From positions 28,247-92,246 of IMG/VR virus record IMGVR_UViG_3300021437_000011: a stretch of DNA of 64,000 nt. One strand, written 5' to 3'. Position numbers and translations under genes: made by a program. Numbering within the stretch: the first letter of the stretch is position 1; every line of letters starts with the position of its first letter. Origin of the DNA: a virus. Below, piece after piece: positions 8,874 through 17,609 of the stretch. Below the pieces are notes generated by a model, which was not told the origin of the DNA, searched no databases, and saw only the letters and a program-made list of their open reading frames with translations.

Positions 8874-9194
8874 ATGACGACATGGGTTTATCGCCCTGAT
8901 CATCCACAGGCGAGCGAGCGGGGCATGGTTCGCAAAGACATTTTAGAAGGATATGCTCCATACGGAGAGTCTGCCTACGTAATATCCGATATTATGGATT
9001 TAACACGGCACATGGCCACGGGTAAATACCATACAAGCAAGTCAGAATTCAGGAAAGATACTCGGAACAGCGGCTGCATTGAGGTCGGAAACGATACTGG
9101 ATGCATGCTCAAGCCGAGAGCGCCCCTTACGCCAAGTAGAGAAGAACGAAGACATCACATACAACAAGCAATAAATTACTTGCGTTCAAAATAG
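8874..9194 (+). CDS. hypothetical small protein before scaffold
   Basis: 106 aa from ATG 8874 with GGGAGGCGG upstream. Mixed charged composition, no membrane segment or signal peptide. Contains RNSGCIEVGND and a C-terminal charged helix. Not recognised. It sits two bases after its upstream neighbour and just before the scaffold gene, in the head-assembly operon. Confidence 0.6.
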   Translation: MTTWVYRPDHPQASERGMVRKDILEGYAPYGESAYVISDIMDLTRHMATGKYHTSKSEFRKDTRNSGCIEVGNDTGCMLKPRAPLTPSREERRHHIQQAINYLRSK

Positions 9195-9214
9195 AATAAG
9201 CATATTTTCCAAGA

Positions 9215-10510
9215 ATGACTGACGAAAAACAGCAAATTGACGCTATCGTTCCGGCAGAAGAGAAGGCTCCCCCACAGGGCTCCTCTCAAAAAGCCGACAT
9301 TTCTCAGGGCAAACCCCAAAGTTTGCGCGAGACTTTGCGCGAGACGATCCTTGCGGCCAAGAAGGAAGCCGAGAGCAAATCGGAGCAGCAAGCCGAGAAA
9401 GCCAAGGAACCCGAAAAATCGGAGAAGTCTGAGGCTGATCCGCCCGAGAAAGAAGTCAAAAAAGCTGAAACGCCAGCTCCAGCCGATGAGGCCGACAAGC
9501 CAAAGGGCGATGAGCTCAAGTCAAAAGTTTCAGACGAAAAGGAAGAAGGGGCTAAGGGACAGGAGAAATCCACTCTTAAACCTCCAGCGTCCTGGTCGAA
9601 AAGTAGTCGCGCCGAATGGGACACTCTCCCAGAATCAATACAAAAAACGATTCTGAAGCGGGAGGAAGACACCGCACGAGGCGTTGAGGAATTAAGGAAG
9701 AAACAGCAAGACGAGATCAGTTCCTGGAAAACCAGACATTCCGATGTTGAGGAAGCTATACGCCCGTACGAAGACGCCATCCAACAATCAGGACGGACAA
9801 AAGGCCAAGTTGTCAAGGACCTGCTTGATTGGAATATGGCTCTTGTTGGGCCGCATAAGCTTCAGGCGTTCCAGGCGCTAGCGAGATCGTTTGGCGTTGA
9901 TATGTCTCAACTCTCCGGTGTAGCTGCTGCGCATAGCGCCTTAGATGCATCGCAAACCGACTCGCCTCCCCCCGTTCAGGCTCCAGTTGTTGACCGTTCC
10001 TGGGAGCCTGCTATCCGAAGCGTAGCGCAACGTCTTGAACAGTTCGAACAGGCCACTGCCGCACAACGGCAGGCAGCCGCCGAACAGGTCGTTCATAACT
10101 GGGCGAAGGACAAGACGCACTTCGAACGAGTACGTGTACTGATGGCTCAACTGGTGGACAACGACGCTAAGATGGGCGGCGTCCGATTCCTAAGGAACGG
10201 ACAAATCGACATGGATGCGGCGTATGAAGCAGCAGTATGGGCCGACCCTGAAGTGCGCGCCGATCTTCTGAAAGAGCAGCGGGAGGAGCATGAGGCCGCG
10301 GTGAAAACCGCCGCAGAAAAAGCGAAAGCCGACGCCGACGCCAGATTGCTGGCGGAAAAAGCGAAAGCCGACGCTGAAAAGGCAAGGAGGGCGGCTGTAA
10401 GTCTGCGCCCGAGCGCCCCAATTTCGGGGGTTAACGGTGCGGCGCCCGGAACTATCGCCACGCGAGAAACGGTTCGCGACAGCATCAAGAGGGCTTTGAG
10501 CGGCATGTAA
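9215..10510 (+). CDS. capsid scaffolding protein
   Basis: 431 aa. Extremely charged (Lys/Glu/Ala) with a long disordered N-terminal half and helical coiled-coil segments (about 130-170 and 350-395, with the repeated AEKAKADA pattern). It lies immediately upstream of the major capsid gene. Composition, length and place are those of podovirus scaffolds, which guide procapsid assembly and are then released. The end (SIKRALSGM) could contact the coat protein. No protease motif was seen. The call rests on context and composition rather than a sequence signature. Confidence 0.75.
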   Translation: MTDEKQQIDAIVPAEEKAPPQGSSQKADISQGKPQSLRETLRETILAAKKEAESKSEQQAEKAKEPEKSEKSEADPPEKEVKKAETPAPADEADKPKGDELKSKVSDEKEEGAKGQEKSTLKPPASWSKSSRAEWDTLPESIQKTILKREEDTARGVEELRKKQQDEISSWKTRHSDVEEAIRPYEDAIQQSGRTKGQVVKDLLDWNMALVGPHKLQAFQALARSFGVDMSQLSGVAAAHSALDASQTDSPPPVQAPVVDRSWEPAIRSVAQRLEQFEQATAAQRQAAAEQVVHNWAKDKTHFERVRVLMAQLVDNDAKMGGVRFLRNGQIDMDAAYEAAVWADPEVRADLLKEQREEHEAAVKTAAEKAKADADARLLAEKAKADAEKARRAAVSLRPSAPISGVNGAAPGTIATRETVRDSIKRALSGM

Positions 10511-10537
10511 CCCGGCGTATCGGAACGGGAAAAGAAC

Positions 10538-11569
10538 ATGGCCGTACCTGGCCTTTCAGAAATCGTGACAACCACGCTGCGAAACCGCACCGGGGTGTTG
10601 CAGGACAACGTCAGTAGGAATAATGCGTTACTGGCTCGTCTCAACAAAAAAGGTCGAGTGAAGACGTTTTCAGGCGGTAGAACTATTGTTCAAGAGCTTG
10701 ATTACGCCAACAATCAGACCTTCGTCTGGTATAGTGGGTATCAGACGCTAAACATTAACCCAAGCCAAGTATTCACGGCTGCTGAATTCCCGATTCGTCA
10801 AGCTGCTCTTGCTATCTCCATCTCTGGCCTTGAGGAGATACAGAACAGCGGCGAAGAGGCTATTATTGATCTGCTTGAATCCCGTATCGAGAACGGCGAA
10901 CGCACGTTCCTGAACGGGCTGAGCATGGGCATTTACGGAGACGGCTCGACCGCCAACTCAATTGGCGGGCTGCAGCTTCTTGTCGCAGCCTCTCCAGCGA
11001 CGGGGACCGTCGGCGGCATTGACCGCTCCCAATGGCCATTTTTCCGTAATATCTCGTTCTCGGCGCTGACGAATGGCGGCGCGGCGGCGAGCGCGGCGAA
11101 TATCCTCTCGTACATGGATAGCTTGTGGGTGCAGTTGATTCGTGGTCGCGACGCCCCGGATCTGATCGTCGCCGACAACAATATGTACAAATACTACCTC
11201 CAGGCGCTTCAGTCTATTCAGCGCATCACAACTGAGGGCTCTGCTCCCGAGCTGGCCGAGGCTGGCTTCCAGACTCTAAAGTACATGTCTGCTGACGTGG
11301 TGTTGGATGGTGGATATCAGGGCCAAGCTACTGATCCACTCCCATATAAAATGTCCACAGACACCAGTGCAGTTGGCGGTTCTCCGGCTAACACCATGTA
11401 CTTCCTTAATACAAACTACCTGCACTATAGACCTTCTGCTCAGAGAAACATGGTTCCACTTGATCCAGATAGGTTTTCTGTGAACCAGGATGCTATGGTA
11501 AAGCTTATCGGCTGGGCAGGTAACATGACGCTAAGTAACGCGTTCCTGCAAGGTCTCATAACTACATAA
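10538..11569 (+). CDS. major capsid protein
   Basis: 343 aa; builds the icosahedral shell. The N-terminal TTLRNRTGVLQDNVSRNNAL, the central LESRIENGERTFLNGLSMGIYGDG and SIGGLQLLV are typical of HK97-fold coat proteins of podovirus-like phages. It directly follows the scaffold, with GGAACGGGAAAAG before the ATG. There is no sign of an N-terminal prohead-cleavage region, consistent with a separate scaffold. Likely the most expressed gene of the operon. Confidence 0.88.
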   Translation: MAVPGLSEIVTTTLRNRTGVLQDNVSRNNALLARLNKKGRVKTFSGGRTIVQELDYANNQTFVWYSGYQTLNINPSQVFTAAEFPIRQAALAISISGLEEIQNSGEEAIIDLLESRIENGERTFLNGLSMGIYGDGSTANSIGGLQLLVAASPATGTVGGIDRSQWPFFRNISFSALTNGGAAASAANILSYMDSLWVQLIRGRDAPDLIVADNNMYKYYLQALQSIQRITTEGSAPELAEAGFQTLKYMSADVVLDGGYQGQATDPLPYKMSTDTSAVGGSPANTMYFLNTNYLHYRPSAQRNMVPLDPDRFSVNQDAMVKLIGWAGNMTLSNAFLQGLITT

Positions 11570-11619
11570 TACTACTCGGTGTGTATTATGTACAATACTT
11601 TGGTGCAAAGGAAAATACT

Positions 11620-12171
11620 ATGTCCGTCCGTACGAGATGGTACACCGAGGACAACAAACTCGGTGTAGACCTTAACAATACAGAGGCGGCGATCGCGGTT
11701 ACAACGTATCCCGAGTTCCCCGCCAACAGGATCGCCCTGGGCGAGCAGGTTCAGGGCGTTGGCGGATCGCGGTGGATGTATGTCGTCGCGTCGGCCACCG
11801 TGAGCGCGAACAACCTTATTGCGATCAGTCCGGCTGGCGCGACGGAGTTTCATGCGGAGAGCCTTACATCCGCGCATGTCGCCTCCGGAATCTACTCGTT
11901 CGGGATTTCCCAGATGTCAGTCGCGGCGGCGGCTACGGGGGAGGCGTTCTGGGCGCTTCTGGAGGCCCGCTCGGGGGCTGCGATCAACTGCGTGTCCTCG
12001 TGCGTCGCTGGCGCTCAGCTCTATCTGTATCCGGGGCAAGCCGGGAAGATCACCACAACGGCTACCGGGTATTTCATTCTGGGACTTTATGCAGTCAGCC
12101 CGATGACGGTGACAACTGCTACGGTTGACGTTGTCGTCTTGAGAGAAATCTACGTTACGGCATCAGCATAA
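11620..12171 (+). CDS. probable capsid decoration or stabilising protein
   Basis: 183 aa from ATG 11620, preceded by AAAGGA. The sequence is rich in Ala, Val, Thr and Ser with alternating hydrophobicity and ends in a long beta-like stretch (TTATGYFILGLYAVSP). Small beta-rich proteins directly behind the coat gene often bind the outer capsid surface. No named family recognised. A surface protein here would be a reasonable acceptor for the modification suggested by the two DUF115 genes that follow, but that is inference. Confidence 0.6.
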   Translation: MSVRTRWYTEDNKLGVDLNNTEAAIAVTTYPEFPANRIALGEQVQGVGGSRWMYVVASATVSANNLIAISPAGATEFHAESLTSAHVASGIYSFGISQMSVAAAATGEAFWALLEARSGAAINCVSSCVAGAQLYLYPGQAGKITTTATGYFILGLYAVSPMTVTTATVDVVVLREIYVTASA

Positions 12172-12180
12172 GGCGTTATC

Positions 12181-13059
12181 GTGAGCGAAGCAAAAGAATT
12201 GCCGTTCGTTCTACTGGCTGGAGTCAACACTGTTGCGGCGACTCCAGCCGATATTTCGAAGCAAAATATTCCGGTCAACATAGCGAGAGGCCATACGCGT
12301 CTTCATATGTTGCCGGAGTTTCAAAAAGTAAAAGGTGAAAATGTACCGATCGCCCTTGTTGGCGGCGGTCCATCCATTAAGGACACTATTGACGAAGTAA
12401 GGAGTTTCAGGCACGTCATAGCGTGCGGATCTTCACATGATTATCTGGTGGAAAGTGGGATTGTTCCGGAGTATTGCGCTATATGTGATCCAGATCCGAT
12501 CATGGCTAACTATTTGAGAAAACCACAGACAGAGACAAAATATCTTGTGGCTAGCAGTTCAGACGCATCCGTGTTCGACGCGTTGGCTGGAATGCAGATA
12601 GTTTTGTGGCATTGCGCCCCAGTGGACAAAGAGTTTATGGATGAAGTTGATCCTGGTTGGCACATGGTTGGCGGAGGATGCACGGTGGGTTTGAGGGCAA
12701 TCTCAATTTCTATCGTGCTTGGTTATACAAATATTCACTTTTTTGGATTTGATAGCTGTCTTGGCGAAGATGGAAGCCATCACGCGTATAGCTTTACTGA
12801 TGAAAGTGAATCTCTGGGGGATATATTCTGCGTTAAGATTGGATCTTCCATGAGTGGTCCAGATGAAGACTCTAACATGTTCAGATGCGCTGGATATCAG
12901 CTTGCGCAAGCTGATCACTTCAAAAAATTTGTGGAGATGTACGGCAAGATATTCACGCCGACATTCCACGGAACAGGGCTGCTCCCCGCATTGTGGAGCG
13001 ACATAAAGGCCAAAGCCGAGGCAATGACGGCAACTGAAGTTCATGAGGAATTACAATGA
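12181..13059 (+). CDS. Maf/MptE-like DUF115 protein (putative glycosyltransferase), copy 1
   Basis: 292 aa from GTG 12181. PIALVGGGPSIKDTIDEV, then VIACGSSHDYL, VPEYCAICDPD and VGGGCTVGLRA with IHFFGFD are the Rossmann-like motifs of the DUF115 domain. That domain occurs in Maf flagellin glycosyltransferases, which add nonulosonic acids to Ser/Thr, and in MptE-type pterin pyrophosphokinases. The protein is one domain only, shorter than bacterial Maf proteins (over 600 aa). It lies right behind the capsid genes and overlaps the next gene by ATGA. With the nonulosonate operon at 32-39 kb, sugar transfer to virion proteins is the preferred role; pterin chemistry is the alternative. Confidence 0.78.
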   Translation: MSEAKELPFVLLAGVNTVAATPADISKQNIPVNIARGHTRLHMLPEFQKVKGENVPIALVGGGPSIKDTIDEVRSFRHVIACGSSHDYLVESGIVPEYCAICDPDPIMANYLRKPQTETKYLVASSSDASVFDALAGMQIVLWHCAPVDKEFMDEVDPGWHMVGGGCTVGLRAISISIVLGYTNIHFFGFDSCLGEDGSHHAYSFTDESESLGDIFCVKIGSSMSGPDEDSNMFRCAGYQLAQADHFKKFVEMYGKIFTPTFHGTGLLPALWSDIKAKAEAMTATEVHEELQ

Positions 13060-13826
13060 GTTATGGAGAGGCTCTTCCCACCCATACTGCGATCGATTGG
13101 AAAGGCCACGTCGGCTTGGCCCAATATGGGGACGACTCGCGCACGATTGCGCTGTTTTACAATCGATCCGTACACAACCCGATCAAATCGGAGCATGCGG
13201 GGACGCCGATCCATGACGACGTGGATTATGTGCGCATTCACCAGCCTGGCGAGCGCCTCAATATCATTGACCGGCCAGTGACAGCGGCTGACCGCGCCCG
13301 CTTTCCCCGTCAGTGGTCTGATTATATTGGGAATAGAGAGCAAATCCCCGATGGAACCCCGATTGATTTGCTGTTCCCTGCGCATCCCAACGTGGGGGCC
13401 AATCTTCGCGGCGTCGGCGTCCATACGATTGAGCAGTGCGCCAAGCTCAGCGGACACGCCATGGATGTTATTGGGATGGGCGCTCAGGAATATGTCAATC
13501 GGGCCACTGAGTATTTGGAGAACGCGGAGAAGGGCGTGGGGCTGCACAAGCTGCATCGGGAGCTGGAGGAGCGCGACTCTCAGATCAGAATCCTCCATTC
13601 GCAAGTGGGCTCGCTCAAGGGACAGCTCGACCAATTGTTGAGCTCGATCCAAAGCGCCAGCGTCAATCCTGTGGCGCTCAGGATGATTCCTGCAGAGATC
13701 GCTGGGGCCGTCGCCGCTCCACCTGGCACGGCTCAGCACGATTTCATGACGCCCCCCGGCTTCGGCAAGCGAAAGGGGCGAGGAAAAACGTCAACAGGGC
13801 CTTCCGAGAGCGAGGCGGCGCAGTGA
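13056..13826 (+). CDS. hypothetical protein between the two DUF115 genes
   Basis: 256 aa. The N-terminal two thirds (WKGHVGLAQYGDDSRTIALF; DDVDYVRIHQPGERLNII) look like a compact domain. Residues about 165-205 form a coiled coil (LHRELEERDSQIRILHSQVG), and the tail is basic and disordered. Start and stop both overlap the flanking DUF115 genes by four bases, so the three are co-translated. Not recognised; its place suggests a partner or target of the DUF115 enzymes, or a head protein. Confidence 0.65.
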   Translation: MSYGEALPTHTAIDWKGHVGLAQYGDDSRTIALFYNRSVHNPIKSEHAGTPIHDDVDYVRIHQPGERLNIIDRPVTAADRARFPRQWSDYIGNREQIPDGTPIDLLFPAHPNVGANLRGVGVHTIEQCAKLSGHAMDVIGMGAQEYVNRATEYLENAEKGVGLHKLHRELEERDSQIRILHSQVGSLKGQLDQLLSSIQSASVNPVALRMIPAEIAGAVAAPPGTAQHDFMTPPGFGKRKGRGKTSTGPSESEAAQ

Positions 13827-14623
13827 AGCGGCTTGACGGCGTGAACGTTGTCGCCGCCGCCTCTCCCGAGGTTTTCTCGGCGAATATCGCGGCGAATTGC
13901 CGCCGCGAATTGCCCGATATTCATGAGCTTCCAGAGTGGCGGGAGCGCATGCCCATCGCGCTGGTCGGCGGCGGTCCGTCGCTTGCAGGACATCTGGATG
14001 AGCTGAAGCGCTACAACCTGATCATGGCGTGCGGTTCGGCGCATGACTACGTCGCCAGCCAAGGCGTTGAGCCCCGATGGGCGGTCTGTTGTGATCCGGA
14101 CCCGGCTGCGGCGGCGTATTACAGGAAACCAGTAAAATCATGCACCTATCTCATAGCGTCGGCGTGTTCCGGGGCAGTGTTCGACGCCCTGAAGGGGCAT
14201 CATGTGGTGCGGTGGCATTCGGGCGGGTCCAACTTGTCGTCAGAGGTCTGGGGAGACGGCCGGAAAATCATCGTCGGCGGCGGCTGCACCGTTGGGACGC
14301 GCGCCTTCATGCTCGCGATCTGCTTCGGCTTTTCGACCATCCACTTTTTCGGCTTTGACGGCTGCGTGAGCGATGAACGTCACCACGCCTACGATTTCGC
14401 CGCAGATGATCCATTTGATGTGGGCGAGATGGTTGACGTGCGGCTCGGCGCTCCTGATGGCCCAGCCTATCGAATGGCTGGCTACATGCTTGGGCAACTC
14501 TTTGATTTTGACAGGCTCATCGGAAAATTTGGGGGCCGAATGGATCTGACCGTACACGGCGGCGGACCGTTGTTCGATCTCGTAAAATACGCAAAGGAAA
14601 AGAAAAATGCCGAAGAAGAGTGA
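13823..14623 (+). CDS. Maf/MptE-like DUF115 protein (putative glycosyltransferase), copy 2
   Basis: 266 aa from GTG 13823, overlapping the previous stop. Shares the motif order of copy 1 (PIALVGGGPSLAGHLDEL, IMACGSAHDY, CCDPDP, VGGGCTVGTRA, IHFFGFDGC, HHAYDF) but diverges between motifs, so it is an old duplication or a second acquisition. The two copies may serve different acceptors or form a heteromer. Assignment to DUF115 is firm; donor sugar and acceptor are inferred. Confidence 0.78.
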   Translation: MKRLDGVNVVAAASPEVFSANIAANCRRELPDIHELPEWRERMPIALVGGGPSLAGHLDELKRYNLIMACGSAHDYVASQGVEPRWAVCCDPDPAAAAYYRKPVKSCTYLIASACSGAVFDALKGHHVVRWHSGGSNLSSEVWGDGRKIIVGGGCTVGTRAFMLAICFGFSTIHFFGFDGCVSDERHHAYDFAADDPFDVGEMVDVRLGAPDGPAYRMAGYMLGQLFDFDRLIGKFGGRMDLTVHGGGPLFDLVKYAKEKKNAEEE

Positions 14624-15002
14624 CTTGATGGGCCTCGGTATGCCCGTGTTCCTGGCTCAGAGGATGGCGACGGAGCCCAGCTTAGTTACGGCCGCAGGCG
14701 TCACCCGCGCCAGCGCTACGCCGATCAATGGGGATCAGTATCTTGTTGTGATGATTGGCTCGAATGCTGGCGGCGGGTTTCAGTTGCCCTCGATTGGCGG
14801 CCAGAACGGGTGTTTGCTGGGCGACGATTTCACTATCAACGCGCTGTACGCAACGGCAAGCCTTTACCCAGGCCCTGGCTGCACGATTTCCATCGGCGCG
14901 GGAAGTTATTCCACAGGAACCGCTGTTCCCATTGAGCTGCATACCGCCTCCTCGTTTTATCCCGTCACCGCGACCCAGTGGATCGGGGTGAAGGGAGGAT
15001 AA
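14607..15002 (+). CDS. hypothetical virion protein
   Basis: 131 aa overlapping the upstream gene by 17 bases, with an AAGGAAAAG ribosome site. Gly/Ala/Thr-rich with short hydrophobic beta-like runs (YLVVMIGSNAGGGF; CTISIGAGSYSTGT). Follows the DUF115 pair and precedes the adaptor. Probably a head or head-tail accessory protein; family not recognised. Confidence 0.6.
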   Translation: MPKKSDLMGLGMPVFLAQRMATEPSLVTAAGVTRASATPINGDQYLVVMIGSNAGGGFQLPSIGGQNGCLLGDDFTINALYATASLYPGPGCTISIGAGSYSTGTAVPIELHTASSFYPVTATQWIGVKGG

Positions 15003-15005
15003 TCA

Positions 15006-15968
15006 ATGGCTGCGCCCAAGACTCTGCTGCAAATTGTAAACACAGCTCAGCAAGAGCTTGGGCTGCCTCAGTCCTCTGCCGTTATAGGCAATACGGATTT
15101 TACGACTATTCAAATGCTTGCCTTGCTCAATGCGGCGGGAGAGGAGTTGCGCGATCACCCTGAGGGCGGTTGGACGCAGATGCGCACCGAGTTCAATCTG
15201 GTTGTCACCGTCCCGATAACAACGACTGGGGACACAACGGTGAACTCGGCCGTCATTGTGAATATTCCGAGCACCACGGGATTGGCCGCTGGCTCCTGGA
15301 TGTGCTCGGGGCCGAATATTCCAACAGCCGCGCGCATCAAGAGCGTGGACAGCGCCACGCAGGTGACGCTGACGATGAATGTAACTGGGACTGCGCCAGG
15401 GGTCTCGCTTGTCTTCTCCAACGACACATATTCGCTGCCAGCCGATTTTAAGTCCTACATCAACCGAACATGGTGGGACAGGACGAATCGTTGGGAGTTG
15501 CTCGGCCCTGACAGCCCGCAAATGGATCAGTGGCACCGATCTGGAATTGTCGTGACTGGCCCCAGACGGCATTGGCGGCAACTGGGAAAAGTCGGGGCGC
15601 AATATCGGATCTGGCCTCAGCCGTCGGAGATCTCCACCCCTCTCCAGCTCGTTTATGAATATCTTAGCGACTCGTGGGTCAATGTTGGCGGCCTCGGGCA
15701 GCAATTCTCAGCCGCATTTACATCAGATACGGACACGCCGGTCCTTGATGACCGAGCTCTTATCTTATCGCTCAAATACAGGTTTTGGGGGCAGAAAGGC
15801 TTCAATTATCTCCCTATGCAACAAGAGTATGTTGACTGGGTTGATAGACTTGTGGGCCGTGATGGAGGTTCTGGAAGCATAAGTTTGGTAAAACGCCAGC
15901 ATCCTTTGTTTATATCTCCTTCTGCTGTGCAGGATGGGTTCTTCCCAGGCCCGGTTTCACCTCCATAA
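15006..15968 (+). CDS. head-tail adaptor (tail tubular A / gp4-like)
   Basis: 320 aa. The helical N-terminus (TLLQIVNTAQQELGLPQSS, then MLALLNAAGEELR) is the pattern of podovirus adaptor proteins that dock under the portal. Typical adaptors are about 200 aa; here a Thr/Val-rich insert (about 65-135, GDTTVNSAVIVNIPSTTG) resembles a small Ig-like decoration. The C-terminal part returns to adaptor-like sequence (YRIWPQPS, LQLVYEYLSDSWV). The nozzle gene follows directly. Confidence 0.75.
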   Translation: MAAPKTLLQIVNTAQQELGLPQSSAVIGNTDFTTIQMLALLNAAGEELRDHPEGGWTQMRTEFNLVVTVPITTTGDTTVNSAVIVNIPSTTGLAAGSWMCSGPNIPTAARIKSVDSATQVTLTMNVTGTAPGVSLVFSNDTYSLPADFKSYINRTWWDRTNRWELLGPDSPQMDQWHRSGIVVTGPRRHWRQLGKVGAQYRIWPQPSEISTPLQLVYEYLSDSWVNVGGLGQQFSAAFTSDTDTPVLDDRALILSLKYRFWGQKGFNYLPMQQEYVDWVDRLVGRDGGSGSISLVKRQHPLFISPSAVQDGFFPGPVSPP

Positions 15969-15974
15969 TGCGTC

Positions 15975-17609
15975 ATGAGAGTCCCAAAAACACTGGCAAA
16001 ATTTGCGCATTTGGCTCCTGAAGTGCAGGCAGTTTCGGTGGATGCGCCCGTGGGCGGCTGGGATGCGATCAGCCCGCTGGCGAAGATGGACCCGCGGTAT
16101 GCGGTTACTCTCGACAACTGGGTGCCAAGGACCGCCTATATAGAGTTGCGCAAGGGATACCAGACGTGGTGTCAGGGTTTGGCCACAACGCCTGTGGAAA
16201 CCCTCATGACCTATCGGCCAGAAGGCGCTCCAGAGGCCATGTTCGCGGCGTGCAATGGCGCAATCTGGAATGTTTCTGGGCAAGGGAGCCCCGTGCGCGT
16301 CGTGACGGGACTGAGCTCCAACAGATGGCAATATATCAATTTCACGCCTGCTGGCGGCGCAAATTACCTCTATGCCGTCAATGGCATAGATACCCCTCTC
16401 TTGTGGAATGGCGCAATCTGGACCAACCCGGTTATCACCGGGGTGACGGCGGCGACGCTGCGGGGCATTTATGTGCACAAGCGCCGGATCTGGTTTGTTC
16501 AAAACCAAGCCACGAGCGTTTGGTATTTGGGGACCGACGCGATCCAGGGAGCGGCGACGCAGCTCGACCTTGGCGCGCTGATGAGCAAGGGCGGCTATCT
16601 TGTCGGCGTTGGCACGTGGACGATTGACGGCGGCCTGGGGCCTGACGATTACGCCGTCTTCGCCTCAAGCCGCGGCGAGCTCATCATTTATAAGGGAACC
16701 GATCCGTCCAGCGCCACCGCCTGGTCTCTTGTGGGCGTTTTCGATTTTCCTCCGGCGTTGGGTTATAGGTGTTTTTATCGGATGGGGTCAGATCTGTGGA
16801 TGATCACAACTCAGGGCGTCATCCCCGTGTCGCAAGGTCTCCCCTTCGACCCGGCCGGCTCGCGCTCGGCCGCGATCACGAGTCGTATCCAAAACGCAAT
16901 GCTCCAATCTGGCGCGGCTGGGCAATATCTCTTTGGCTGGCAACTCATCAGCTATCCAAACGAAGCTTTGGCCCTGTTGAATGTGCCTATTCTGGAGAAT
17001 GTCAGCCAGCAACAGTATGTAACAAATCTTCTTACTGGGGCATGGTGTCGGTTTACCGGGTGGAATGCGAATACGTTTGAAATATTCAATGATAAACTGT
17101 ACTTTGGAGACAATACCGGTAATGTAAATCTTGCCTATAGCGGATCTACAGACCTCATAACACCCATCAATGCGGACCTGAAGTGCGCGTTTAACTATTT
17201 TGGAGACCCAAGCCGACTCAAGCGCATGAGCATGGCGGAGCCGCTCATGGTGACGAGCGGAGCAATTACGCCTACCCTGGCTGTTGATGTGGATTTTTCG
17301 GACACAAGCCCCAGCGCTCCGATCAATAACATTGTTCCTCAAGGGTCTGCTTACGACGCATCTGTTTATGACACCGGGATTTACGCTGCTGGAAACGTTT
17401 CTCTTGTGAGCTGGCTCTCGACTGAAGCACAGGGACGCGCTCTTGCGCTTCGAATGAAAGTAAATCTTCTTCCTCTCATAGTTTCAAACCAGTCTATATT
17501 TGATACTGGCGTGTTCGATGCTTTAATCTTCGATGGGCTTAGTTCATCTGACGTGACTCTTCAGCTTAACGCCTTCAACGCTTTAGTGGAGTTTGGAGCC
17601 AATGTATAA
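15975..17609 (+). CDS. tail nozzle / tubular protein B-like
   Basis: 544 aa. Begins with DAPVGGWDAISPLAKMDPRYA and LDNWVPRTAYIELRKGY, the usual start of nozzle proteins in podovirus-like phages, followed by a repeated beta-strand region (about 60-350) consistent with a propeller. The C-terminal section (DTGVFDALIFDG) has short repeats of Asp-Thr-Gly-Val/Ile. Sits between adaptor and internal proteins, the standard order. Forms the tube end below the adaptor. Confidence 0.75.
   Translation: MRVPKTLAKFAHLAPEVQAVSVDAPVGGWDAISPLAKMDPRYAVTLDNWVPRTAYIELRKGYQTWCQGLATTPVETLMTYRPEGAPEAMFAACNGAIWNVSGQGSPVRVVTGLSSNRWQYINFTPAGGANYLYAVNGIDTPLLWNGAIWTNPVITGVTAATLRGIYVHKRRIWFVQNQATSVWYLGTDAIQGAATQLDLGALMSKGGYLVGVGTWTIDGGLGPDDYAVFASSRGELIIYKGTDPSSATAWSLVGVFDFPPALGYRCFYRMGSDLWMITTQGVIPVSQGLPFDPAGSRSAAITSRIQNAMLQSGAAGQYLFGWQLISYPNEALALLNVPILENVSQQQYVTNLLTGAWCRFTGWNANTFEIFNDKLYFGDNTGNVNLAYSGSTDLITPINADLKCAFNYFGDPSRLKRMSMAEPLMVTSGAITPTLAVDVDFSDTSPSAPINNIVPQGSAYDASVYDTGIYAAGNVSLVSWLSTEAQGRALALRMKVNLLPLIVSNQSIFDTGVFDALIFDGLSSSDVTLQLNAFNALVEFGANV

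Noticed and set aside
13041-13739. 232-codon leftward open frame opposite gene 13056
   Set aside because: Antisense to a coupled gene in a one-direction operon, with no recognisable motif.
12181-14623. Reading the DUF115 genes as pterin pyrophosphokinases (folate-type synthesis)
   Set aside because: The same domain is found in MptE, but no other pterin gene is present, whereas nonulosonate genes are; kept as the minor alternative.
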